A DNA stretch of 64,000 bases, from positions 3,275,661-3,339,660 of the forward strand of contig OY365814.1 in the NCBI GenBank assembly GCA_959347315.1. The letters are read 5' to 3'. Shown piece by piece: positions 54,749 to 64,000 of the stretch. The notes below the pieces were generated by a model. The model saw only the letters and a program-made list of their open reading frames with translations. It did no database searches and was not told the DNA's origin. How positions within the stretch are numbered: the stretch's first letter is position 1; each line of letters begins with the position of its first letter. Made by a program: the position numbers and the translations under genes. Source of the DNA: Bimastos eiseni (taxonomy: Eukaryota > Annelida > Clitellata > Crassiclitellata > Lumbricidae).

Positions 54749-56696
54749 TGTCTACAAGCAACATAAAGCATCAGTTGGTAAAGGCTGGACGTCAAGAAGA
54801 GCAATTAGCCGGCATGTCATATGCTGATTTAATTAAAGCCTTAGCTGAGATCTGGGTTAAAGAAGAAGGAGAAGGTGCTGTGGGAGGCGTCATACCTATA
54901 GAAAGGCCTGTTGAAAAGGCCTGTTGAAAAGGCAATGACGATGGAGATGTTTATGCAATGAATGATGATGCAAAGACAAGAAGATGAACGCATAAGGCAA
55001 GACGAAGAGCGTAGAAGGCAAGAAGAGAAACAAGAGGAAGAGCGTAAGAGACAAGAAGAGAAACAAGAAGCAGAGCGTAGAAGGCATGACGAAGAGCGTA
55101 GAAGGCAAGAAGAGAAACAAGAGGATGAGCGTAAGAGACAAGAATCTGAAAAGAGACGTCAAGATGAACTTGAGATACAGTGACAACAGTTTGCAATTCA
55201 GTTGGCCCTAATAGAACAAGACAGGAATGAAGCTGAGGCTAGGCGTACAAGTCAGATGAATGAGATAGAAGCTGCACGCTAAAAGGAAGATGAAGCACGA
55301 AAACAAGAATTGATAGATAGGAATAAAGAACAAGAGGAAAAGGAAGCAATTTGTAAACAAGAGTTGGAAAAAGCTGAGGAAGCTAGGCAAGAACAGGAGA
55401 AAAAAGAAGCAATTAGACAAGAAGAGTTGAAAAAAGAAGAAGCAATTAGACAAGAAGAATTGAAATTGCAAAAGGAAAAAGATGAAAAGGAAGAAGCAGA
55501 AAGGAAAGAACGTCTAAATATTGAACAGAGAAAGTTAGAATTAAAGCAATTGCAATTTGACGAAGAGAAAAAGAACAGGGAAGCAGAAGAAATTAGAAGG
55601 TTAGAAAAATGTGAGAGAGAAGAGAAAACTCCAAGAAAGTGAAACGTTGGTGGCTAAAAAAAAGAAGATTGGAGATGCAAATGAAGAATGTGTTGCCGAG
55701 AATGCCGACAGAATATATGGAGGTACCGTTATATTTTGAAATGGCTTAAAAGTGGATCAGCAGTTATGGGTTAAAATGTTGTTTCCACTGATGACTAGGA
55801 AAGCTAGAACTGTACTGAATAGATTGTCTTTGACTGACCTCGATAATTATGAGAAAGTGAAACAGCATTCGTTGAGAGAATTTAAATTAAAGCCGAGAGA
55901 GTATAGAGCTAAATTCTCTGAAGCCAGGAAGACGACTGAAGAAACGTACACAATGTTTACGGCGAGGTTGAAGAATCTGTTGAATTATTATGTGAGAAGT
56001 CGCCAAGTGAATCAGAATTGCGACAAGTTGTTCGATTTGTTGATAGCGGACAAATTGAAAAAAACATTACCACCAGGTCCACTTCAGTTTGGGTTGTCTA
56101 AGGAGGAGACACAGTGTCAGGAAGCTAGTGTGATTGCAGATCTAGCGGATATCAATGTAAACAATAAGATTGGGATGCTGTTTACAAATAAGGTGAATTT
56201 TGAGAGAAGAAGTACTTTCCCTGGAAATCAAAAGTCGGGACAATATGGAAAAGAGAAAAGTTATCAAGGATCTTCCCGATACTCAGGAGCACAGAACCAG
56301 TTTAGACCATGGACCGCAGATAACCGATATAACCCGTCTGGTGTCAAAGAGAGAACAGAAGGAGCAACTGGGAGACAAGAGAATAGTAAGTCGCCGAATC
56401 TGTATATAAGAGCGGAAGTGAATGAACAACGAGGTCCAGTAGTGAAACATTGCCATAATTGCGGATGGAGTAAACATATAGCAAATATTTGCCAAAGTCC
56501 AAATCCAAAAGTACGCTATGATACGAAGGTTAATCAAATTCAAATAGCTAGAGATGTGGATAGTCAAGTGGAAGTTCAAGAAGGACACGAAACAGAAGTA
56601 AAGTCAGTAATGAAATGTGGGATTCAAAAAAAAAATTTTCGGCGACACCACAAAGTCAAGGAGAAATTGGAAAAACTGAAGAAAAGAAAATACTGA
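54749..56696 (+). pseudogene. Gag (coiled coil, SCAN-like capsid part, zinc knuckle)
   Basis: The start is MSTSNIKHQLVKAGRQEEQL. A 13-bp tandem duplication near 54908-54933 shifts the frame. A long Glu/Arg/Gln-rich coiled coil follows (54962-55642, with in-frame TGA and TAA). The capsid part is in frame 55752-56696: QHSLREFKLKPREYRAKFSE, ARLKNLLNYYVRSRQV, LFDLLIADKLKKTLP. It resembles the SCAN-like C-terminal capsid segment of Gmr1 Gag. A CCHC-type knuckle CHNCGWSKHIANIC has C-x2-C-x4-H-x4-C spacing. Gag would form the particle. Confidence 0.75.
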
Positions 56697-57409
56697 AAAA
56701 GTCATGTCTCCAGTATGTTGAAGTTGAATTGCATGGAGCAATAGGAAAGCAACCGGTTAAGGTGAAGACGTTGATTGATTCTGGCACAGAAGTTCAAATA
56801 ATCAGTGAGAAATTGTTGGAAGGAATGGAAGTCCAAGAAATGGGTAAAGTGAATTTGCAGTGTGTGACAGGAGATGCCATACCAGCGAAGTTGGTCAAAG
56901 TTAATGTACGGTTATACATGTATGATGATCAATTGGAAGATGGAAAGTCGATACAAAGAAATACGTGTTCGCTGACACCATATCTTACTTTGATGTGTGC
57001 AAGCATAGCAAACATGGGGAGTACGGACAAGTTTCTGTTACATCCAGAAATAATAGCAGAACTGAGAGCAATTCCGCAGGTAAATATGAAAGAGTTGCCA
57101 GGAGAAACCATGGTGAAAGTGAAGATGATGACAAGACAACAGAGTAAGAAGCAAGCAGTTGCAGAGGTCGAAGAAGAGAAGGAAACGGAAAGTGAAAGTG
57201 AAACAGAAATCGATGATGAATTACAATTAGAATTACAAGTAATACCATCCGATGGAATAACACCAGAAGAAACGAATAGACAAGCGATGGACGCATGTGA
57301 GAATGAGGAAATTAATTATACAGATGGAAGCGATGACGATGAAGATGTGTTTTATCCAGAAGACATGGACATGTGGAGAGAAGAGATGCGGGAAAAACAA
57401 AAGTTTTAG
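56615..57409 (+). pseudogene. Retroelement aspartic protease region
   Basis: An open frame of 264 residues that overlaps Gag by 82 bases in another register. It holds KVKTLIDSGTEVQIISEKLL, where Asp-Ser-Gly is the catalytic motif of retropepsins, then YLTLMCASIANMG. A long acidic tail follows. The protease would cleave Gag and Pol. The frame is open here but the product is unlikely, as its neighbours are broken. Confidence 0.75.
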
Positions 57410-57475
57410 ATGAAAGAAGCAAAGAAGTTTGAGAGTCAACAGAAAGATGATGAATCATAGAAATCATGGTGGCAT

Positions 57476-58690
57476 TTGGCACAGGAGAGAGAGTCAAAGT
57501 TCAAAGTGAAGAACGACTTGTTACATCGAGAACACAAGATCTTGGATAAGGTAATATACCAGATAGTGTTACCGAAAGAGAGGAGAATTAAAATGATGAA
57601 GTTAGCTCATGAATCAGCATTTGGTGGTCATCTAGGAGAAGAAAAGACAGGAGAAAGAATTGAATGGTCGTTTGCATGGCCAAAGATGCGTAGAGACATT
57701 GAAAACTTTTGTATGTCAGAATTTCTCATGCGAGAAATGTCAAATAAAGAAAATAAGTTTAGTGATGGACAGGGTTCCAATTGTTGCAGTTCCAAGAGAA
57801 GAAGTGACTTTCAGAAAAATGACAATGGATGTGATTGGCCCAATCGTGCCTACGTCATTGGAAGGCCATAAGTATCGTTTGTGTATTGTGGACTCTTGCA
57901 CGCGATGGCCCGCAGCGTTCTTGTTGAAGACGTTAACTGCAAAGGCTGTATGTGAAGCGTTGATTGAATTATTCTCAATTGTTGGAGTACCGTCAAGTAC
58001 CACAAGCAACCAAGGACAAAATTTTACAGCAAGTTTGACCAGAGAATTCTTATCATTGTTTAAATGTAGTCCAGTATTTGATACACCAGGTCATCCGGAG
58101 GCTGCTGGAATAGTCGAGAGATGGAATCAAACTTTCAAAAGGATGATTCATCATGTTATCGTGGACAATCCAAGAAGATGGCATAAGATAGTTCCTTTTA
58201 CTATATGGGCATTACGTGACGTGTCAAATGCGACAACAGGAGTAGGACCTTATATGATGGTGTATGGAAAAATCCCGCGTGGTCCTCTTGCCATTTTAAA
58301 GGAAAGTTGGACAAGAGAAATTAATTTACCACCTCACGTTGGAATTAAGCCAGAGAAATATCTCAAGGAACTTAGAGAGAACTTGGAAAAAGCCCTATTA
58401 TATGCACAAACTCATGCAAGAGAGAAACAACTTTAGTATACGAATCAGTACAACAATAGAGCAAAACATAAAGAGTTTACAGTTGGTGAACAGGTCGTTG
58501 TATTGTATCCAACGTCAACAAACAAGTTATTACCTCAATGGCATGGTCCATGTACTATTATTGAGCGAAGATCAAGGTATTCTTATTTGGTGGATATGGG
58601 AAATGATGAAAGAAAGATTGTACATGCAAATAAGACCAGAAAGTACAATACAAGAGCATTGAGTTTGCAGCTTATCGAATTCATTTGATA
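57476..58690 (+). pseudogene. Integrase, frame-broken, directly after protease
   Basis: The HHCC zinc-binding part is in frame 57476-57871 (MKLAHESAFGGHLGEEKT, then the Cys pair). The catalytic core is in frame 57660-58436: MDVIGP (first Asp), then TTSNQGQNF where the second catalytic Asp is Asn, then GIVERWNQT (the Glu). After a stop, 58440-58670 keeps the GPY/F-type module (LPQWHGPCTIIER). The frame changes near 57780 and the core mutation mean it is inactive. Confidence 0.8.
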
Positions 58691-59160
58691 TACCGACCTG
58701 AAGTTGAAAGGCAAATCAAAGAAATGTTACAAGAAGGGATAATAAAGCCTTCTTTAAGTCGCGTGGCATGTCCGTTGGTAATTGTCAAAAAGAAGGATGG
58801 ATTGTGATTATCGTTACATCAATTCTTTCACGGTTGATTGTAAATATCCGATGCCTATGGTGAAAGATGTTTTGCACAAAGTTGGGAAGTAAAACTTTAT
58901 TTCCATTTTGGACTGTCAAGGTGCCTATTGGACATGTCCTGTGAAACCATCTGATCAATGGAAAACTGTTTTTGTTACACACACTGGATTAAATGCATTT
59001 ACTTGTGTACCATTGGTTGTTTTATTATGTTATGATGATGGCCAGTCATTTAATTCATATTGTGGTAGCAATGATTTTGCTATGGATACTGTGTTGACAT
59101 AATTGTACAAAGTAGGAGTTGAATGTTCTATGAAACAATTTAGATCCAATGATAATCTAA
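58686..59160 (+). pseudogene. Reverse transcriptase remnant after integrase
   Basis: Mixed frames give VERQIKEMLQEGIIKPSLS, CPLVIVKKKDG, then INSFTVDCKYPMPM and a 'DCQGAYW' strand. A jump then reaches a piece resembling the segment after the catalytic box (DTVLT and VGVECSMK). The YxDD region and RNase H are deleted. The PSLS...CPLVIVKKKDG start is typical of Ty3/gypsy RT. Confidence 0.75.
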
Positions 59161-59208
59161 AATTCACATTTATACCGACCATAATCCCTTAAGTTAAGTC
59201 GTCTTAAA

Positions 59209-59592
59209 TGATATATATATATATATATATAAGTTAGTATAACGCGTGCACGCTGCGCCGATCGATTTGTAGGCGTAGGCTGCAGCCGCTGTATCGCACC
59301 TGTGGTGATGTCAGACTGCGCGCGAAATTTGTAACGCTGCTGACTAGTAGTTTTTAGTTGTCGTGCGTTCAGTTTAGACCTCATGGAGTTATAGCATTGT
59401 GTGTTGCTCACGTTGATAATTGCAATTTGTGTTGGATGATATTTTTGGTTGAAAGGAATAAGAAAAGTTAAAAGAAATCGCAGTTGTTTCTCTAGATTAG
59501 ATATATAGCTTAAACAGTCGATCGATAGTTAGGGAAGGAGGCGACATCTGAATGTTGGTCCGTTTGCTGGAGCGAGAGAAAGCGGACTGACA
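59209..59592 (+). repeat. Right LTR of Gmr1-type element
   Basis: It begins TGATATATATA and ends GAGAGAAAGCGGACTGACA. It matches the left LTR over most of its length. No polypurine tract is visible just upstream, in keeping with loss of the 3' internal region. Confidence 0.8.
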
Positions 59593-60415
59593 ATTCTCTT
59601 AAATTAAGGTCCAAGTATTCGGTGTACAATAGCTTAAAGTTTTCAGAGCAATGGGTTTGGTGGATCGGAGATATGATTACTATCTCCAGAATGCGCTAAG
59701 ACTCAACTGCATGCATCTGCAATTCTGCTATCGTGGTTTACCCAGGTCTCCTTTAATAGTATCGTATCTTTAGATTTTTTGCGATTCTCGCAGCATAGCT
59801 ATTCAGAGGCGCTCTCAGCACGAAAACAACGCAGATGCAGAAACGCCTTTACAGAGCGAGAAGCCAGTCATTAGTTTAGGACTTAGTCATAAAGGAGTAG
59901 TAGAGTCACTGAATGACTGAACCTAAAAAATTGTAACAAGCTGAAAATAAGCAAATTGTGACTGTCTTATATTGTAATACACCCCAGTGAAGATAGCCGA
60001 AAATTGGGCCACCGGGCCCCATTTTGGGGGCCTAATTCCAATGTGACCACCTTTTTCATGATTAAATAACATTTAATCTATTGTAGAGGAACTGTATTGG
60101 GCCCAGAACCTAAAAATTAAAATTAAAAGAATTGTTATAACATTATATTGTATACCACAGAAGTCCCTGACAGTACCTTAGTCCAAGATGGCCCTCAAAA
60201 TTAAAGATGGACGTCTAAAAAGTAAACAGTCACAACAGTATAGGAAATCTAGCTCAATGATGGCATATCAACCTGGTCAAAATTGCTTTAGAAGCTGTTT
60301 AAACAGTTTAATCATTGGCAATCATTGTTGAATAACATGGAAAATCCCACAATATCTGACCACGAGCCGTGGTCACCCCAAAAAGGAACTTCAAAATTGG
60401 CCCATAGGTCAACAT
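59593..60415. other. Spacer
   Basis: No coding feature. It includes a CAGAGGCGCTC phrase near 59803 that also occurs in the CR1-like 3' tails of the 19.5-kb repeats. Confidence 0.4.
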
Positions 60416-60850
60416 TATGTACTGGAGATGGTCATATCTCAGCCAAATATGATTCCATTTGGGTGATTTCTTTGCCATTTAGCTCAGACCAGCAAAGGCT
60501 TCAGTTGAGAAGAGTTAGCATTATATTTGTCCATATAATACGAGGTCATTTCAAGGTCGAAAGGTTAAAATAATGGGAAAATGGCCATAACTCAGCCAAA
60601 TATTGCTCTATTTGAGTGACTCTTTTATCTGTTAGCTCAATTTGGCAATGGCTACATTCGACCACACCTAGTAGTCAAAGACCAACACGATACAAGGTCA
60701 TTTAAAAGTCAAAAGTTTAAAATAATTGGAAAATGGCGGTAACCCAGTGAACCATAATTCTATTTGGTGATTCTTTTATAGACCTGTTAGCTCAGATCGG
60801 CAAGGGCTACCATCGAGAAGACCTAATAGTCAAAAAGCTACCATGATAGC
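60416..60850. repeat. Three tandem copies of a ~150-bp unit
   Basis: Starts near 60421, 60572 and 60725. Each unit has [GA]TGG(T/C)CATA.CTCAGCCAAATAT or its variant, then TCTATTTGAGTGA, TAGCTCA and GGCAA.GGCT. Then comes CTAGTAGTCAAAGA or a variant, and AAGGTCATTT..A.GTC.AAAG. The last copy is the most worn. Confidence 0.75.
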
Positions 60851-61270
60851 AGCGGGCATTTTATCGAAAAAAACAAGCCATATTCACACACCGTACTCAT
60901 TTGATGGTTAAAATAAATTTCGCAATTTAAATTAATTAGAACGGGAAGTGTCGATGGCCAAGAAGTGACTAAACTTAAATACCTAAGTATTGTGATTGAT
61001 TTTGCCACTGATGTAGAAGAGAGCACTGCTCAGGCGGTGGATGACAACTGGGTGGTAACCAATCAAACAAATCTAACAAATGCAGTGGAATAACTTTGAA
61101 AGAAGAAAGGAATGACTTGATTACATACGACACGTGGCAATTGATACCGTGGAAGCATCTGGCCAGAGCAGCACAAGCGCCTGCAGAAGGAACGCATAGC
61201 TTAACTGAGACATGAACACCAGTAGTGAGCTGATGAAAAGGCCAGAAATGTCTGAAATCATCCTGGCAAA
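60851..61270. other. Spacer with possible LINE relic
   Basis: A plus-strand stretch EVTKLKYLSIVIDFATDVEE near 60955 faintly resembles the 'KYLG..I' block of LINE RTs. Not convincing alone, but it lies just upstream of a clearer C-terminal relic. Confidence 0.35.
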
Positions 61271-61510
61271 GAAGGTCCGGCTATTGAGACCCTGGTGTTG
61301 CAAGGAGAATCAGGATCATACGAGCAATGATTTCCTGCCCTGCAAGGGGTTGGAAAATACTAGTTGGATGCCCTCGTCCCACGTGTACATGACGGTGAAA
61401 GCCGACCTGCGCCCCTTGGACTATTCGCTGCAGACGACCTGGTGACTTGCACAGAACAGACATGGTTGGTTGAATGTTGTGGAAAGAGCAATGCTCCAGA
61501 CGGGATGATG
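61271..61510 (+). mobile_element. Degenerate LINE C-terminal relic
   Basis: The plus frame reads SSHVYMTVKADLRPLDYSLQ and, after a stop, LAQNRHGWLNVVERAMLQTG. This resembles the end of endonuclease-RT LINE proteins ('W..TVE.DL....L....A..LAQ.R..WR..V..AML'). Short and stop-ridden. Confidence 0.55.
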
Positions 61511-61675
61511 ATGATACAGACGATGATGATGATACATTAATTGAGTGCATAATACATATTTCAATAAAGTGTTTTTATAGAATTAAGACAAAAGTCAAAG
61601 AGTAGCAGAATTGACTTTCCACTACCCTTGTTCACTTTTTCATCGCAGCTCGACTAGCTTACTGTTGCTCACCCA

Positions 61676-61762
61676 ATAATAATAATAATAATATTAATAA
61701 TAATGATGCACTCAAGGTAGAGCAGCAGATAATAATAATAAAAATAATGACAACGATTTTAT
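61676..61762. repeat. AAT-rich repeats beside a CR1-like tail
   Basis: Two short AAT runs, then TTTTATAAGGCGCCGTAAAC, similar to the 'GGGCGC.TATA' 3' ends of CR1-like elements. Confidence 0.5.
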
Positions 61763-62149
61763 AAGGCGCCGTAAACTCGGCCACATGCCTAACAATCCTA
61801 TAGGAAATCAGCCGGAGGGATAAGCCTTAGAGAAAAAGTACGACTTAAATTTCGTTTTAAAGGAATCCACATAATCGGTGTCAATGTAGGCCTTCCAGCT
61901 GGGTGGATGCGGTGCCTGGACAGGGTTCTGTGTTTTGCTTTGCACATGTCTTGTCGGGTGCATTTAGAAAATTTATGATGTCTCTGGCTATATGCTGGAA
62001 GTGCTCCACTGGCGGCTCCTCCTCCTCCTCCAGTACCGAATCACGCACCGTATCATCGATTTGGTCTGGCGGTCTTGCTGGGTCTAGCCCCTGCCTGTCT
62101 TTGTGATATCTGCTATTCTGCTTTGAGTGCATCAAATCAGCGCCTTACT

Positions 62150-62690
62150 GATCGAGCGAGACCTACCAATCGTCCCATTTGCCCGAACAACTACTAAAAA
62201 AGATCGTGCCTTCTGAGTATTTGGCCCCTCGCTCTGGAACACGCTCCGGTTGACGTTGCGCTTTGGCGGACCCGTGCGTAGTGAATCGTCAAAACCCGAA
62301 TCCCCGAAGCTGATTTCCTCCGTAGGGCCTATCCTCGAAAACGAAGCTGGTTTGATGAAAAGGATTCTGCTTAAAAGGAAGCTGGATCAATGAAAATAAT
62401 TTATGCAGAAGCAGGTTTGATGAAAGAATTGCGCTGTTTTGAGACCGTTCAGTGTCTTTCAACAGTAGGCCTACATTGCTGTTTTCGGGGAATGGGACAT
62501 TTTGCAGTTTCATCGTTTTCGAGGATTCGGGTTGCGATGATTTGTGTTGATCCCCGCTTGACCCCAGACGACGCTTGTCAAGTTGCCACCAGGGTACACT
62601 CAGACTTTTTTATAGTGGTCTTAAAACTGTTCTTCTGAGTAGTAGCCTTGAAGGGGCGCTATATAAATCTTCGCAATGAATGAATAATTG
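62150..62690 (+). mobile_element. CR1-like LINE 3' relic
   Basis: Mixed frames suggest the RT C-terminus near 62200-62290. The end CTTGAAGGGGCGCTATATAAATCTTCGCAATGAATGAATA at 62649-62687 matches the inverted LINE tails at about 19580 and 21835. The GAAGCTGGAT minisatellite sits inside it. Confidence 0.45.
62345..62430 (+). repeat. Minisatellite units, GAAGCTGGAT family
   Basis: Three units (GAAGCTGGTTTGATGAAAAG, GAAGCTGGATCAATGAAAAT, GAAGCAGGTTTGATGAAAGA) of the family seen at 8630-8975 and 880-1062. Confidence 0.65.
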
Positions 62691-63116
62691 CTACATATAA
62701 GGCACGCTGAGTCTTGCAAGTTGCCGGCTCTTATGCTCGGCCATTTTACTAGGCAGGCTAGATAGGTCTATATCAACGCAAAAATAAAGATAATCGATAC
62801 AAACTCATAGTAATCATTTACCTAAAAATAAATAATCCTAGATTTTAAAAATAAAGCAAGAGATTTGTGCAATTTCATAGAAAATTATTTTAAAATAACA
62901 ACTTCCGATCAAAACTAGTAAAACATCAACATGCCGATTTACACACGCTTTTAGGCTAGGAATTGACCCATAATGTCCCATTACGCCAAGAAAATAATCC
63001 GTCGTTTGTTACATTCGTACAAAGATAATAATGTACTTTTTCTTACTATCTTGTTTTGCAAATACAACTTATAATTCTAAATCTATTTCTTATAAAACTA
63101 GCTCGTTACAATTTTT
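62691..63116. other. Spacer
   Basis: AT-rich with no feature recognised. Confidence 0.4.
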
Positions 63117-63420
63117 TTAGGTACATCTTACGACAAAATATAGTGCTACCCGTCTAAAGGTCATTCCAGGTAGATGGACCAACGACAGCAAATGACCGGT
63201 GTTGGGCCAAGGTAGTCTTAGTCCTGTGAACAAAAAGATCCACACTATCGACAGAGCGCAAGGAACGAGTTGAAGTTGCAGAAAATGGCTGGCTTTAGAA
63301 ACAGTCAGAGAGATAAATACCAAGCAATGCCTATCTGGGTTTTGGAAACTAGAATGAGGATCTTGTAATGGCCACGCGCAGGGAAAGGAAGTCGGAGCAA
63401 TATTTCAAGCACATAAGCTT
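63117..63420 (-). mobile_element. CR1/L2-like RT C-terminal relic
   Basis: The minus strand reads SVDLFVHRTKTTLAQHRSFA, then VVGPSTWNDL, matching the 'RSF.V.GP..WN.LP' block near the end of CR1/L2-type ORF2. Stops follow. Confidence 0.6.
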
Positions 63421-63482
63421 ATGTAGATTATAGAGATATATGGACGTGTAGTCACAAGTTTTCGGTGATAGTCAACCCACAT

Positions 63483-63548
63483 AGAGTTTAATTAGAGGCA
63501 GGGGCTTCTATCCTCAGAGTTTAATTAGAGGCAGGGGCTTCTATTCTC
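63483..63548. repeat. 33-bp direct tandem duplication
   Basis: AGAGTTTAATTAGAGGCAGG continuing GGCTTCTAT and a CC/TC ending occurs twice, back to back. Confidence 0.9.
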
Positions 63549-64000
63549 CCCTAGAGTGATGGAATTCCCTCCCTCTGTCAAGTCATGAGTAAACACAGAT
63601 TGTGTCACAGATAACTCCTGTATCAGATAACGACTATGCATAACTTCAGACACTGCATCATCTAAAAAAAATTACAATGGTCATGTTACTTAGCTAAAAT
63701 ACAATAGCATTGTTACGTAAAATAGTAGGCAACAGTATGTAGCATTGCTACTGTAAGTAACATTGCTACCATAGACGTCATTCTTTTTCGGCTGAAATAA
63801 TTCGTTTTAGTGCATTCACACAATCATCGCACCTGGTTGACCGCTGGCGACTTTTGATGATGCGTACCTTACCGTTCCAAGGAACAGCTGGTCAGAATGT
63901 TAACAGGATATTCAGATGGCTGAGACCAGTGTTTTTTCTGGCGGAACGCGCCGGGTGTTCCGGCGCCTCTTTCAATTAGGGGCCTACTGATAACATAGTA

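Larger units (their letters stand above)
53822..59592 (+). mobile_element. Ty3/gypsy LTR retrotransposon, Gmr1-like, defective
   Basis: A 5.8-kb element with two LTRs, a primer-binding site, Gag (54749-56696), protease, integrase, then a partial reverse transcriptase. The IN-before-RT order is Ty1/copia-like, but the sequences are Ty3/gypsy-like. That combination defines the Gmr1 group described in deuterostomes. Stops, frameshifts and an RT deletion make it dead. It lies just upstream of channel gene B. Confidence 0.82.

Noticed and set aside
53822..59592. A retrovirus with an envelope gene
   Set aside because: No env-like ORF lies between the RT remnant and the right LTR, where only about 50 bases separate them.

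Overview
This is a window of an animal nuclear genome. Genes are split by GT-AG introns, coding density is low, trinucleotide microsatellites are abundant, and retrotransposon remnants fill most of the space. The base composition is AT-rich by eye. I infer an invertebrate deuterostome (echinoderm or hemichordate type), with modest confidence. The reasons are a Gmr1-type LTR element with integrase placed before reverse transcriptase (a pol order described from deuterostomes) and a CR1-type LINE with a 2A-like peptide (described in sea urchins and lancelets). There are no prokaryotic features such as operons or ribosome binding sites.

Host genes. Two paralogous DEG/ENaC-family sodium channel genes lie on the minus strand. 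Gene A (1746-7696) shows exons 1-5 and runs to the left edge of the window; its first exon has an in-frame TAG at codon 27. Gene B (27805-53075) can be followed through seven exons whose splice phases all agree and which sum to an uninterrupted 538-codon frame (537 residues plus stop). It reaches from the cytoplasmic N-terminus and TM1 to the Cys-rich domain and TM2. Its introns have swollen to 25 kb by retrotransposon insertion, and its second exon is present twice. On the plus strand at 17684-18962 is a two-exon gene joining a CARD-like death-fold domain to an NHL-like beta-propeller segment. A C2H2 zinc-finger pseudogene (15724-16000), an orphan membrane-protein ORF (14696-15088) and an unidentified possible terminal exon (27083-27250) complete the host content.

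Mobile elements by region. 5.4-7.1 kb: two minus-strand fragments of a LINE family with a restriction-like endonuclease (RLE). 8.6-10.5 kb: minisatellites, a tRNA-like relic, and a dead Tc1/mariner-type transposon with long terminal inverted repeats. 11.5-14.6 kb: a CR1-type LINE with a 2A-like motif. 19.5-23.3 kb: a 1.6-kb tandem duplication. 31.5-51.4 kb: a nest of RLE LINE copies from at least four lineages, each set in AAT trinucleotide tracts and including one near-intact 3.3-kb element (40576-43855). 35.3-49.2 kb: a 3-kb segmental duplication carrying channel exon 2. 53.8-59.6 kb: the Gmr1-type LTR element. 59.6-64.0 kb: tandem repeats and worn LINE tails.

The most interesting material is the AAT-associated, YLDD-type RLE LINE family with strict orientation, the duplicated and phase-restricted channel exon, the CARD-propeller gene, and the IN-before-RT LTR element with a SCAN-like Gag. 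Everything here comes from reading the sequence and hand translation; no database search was possible.
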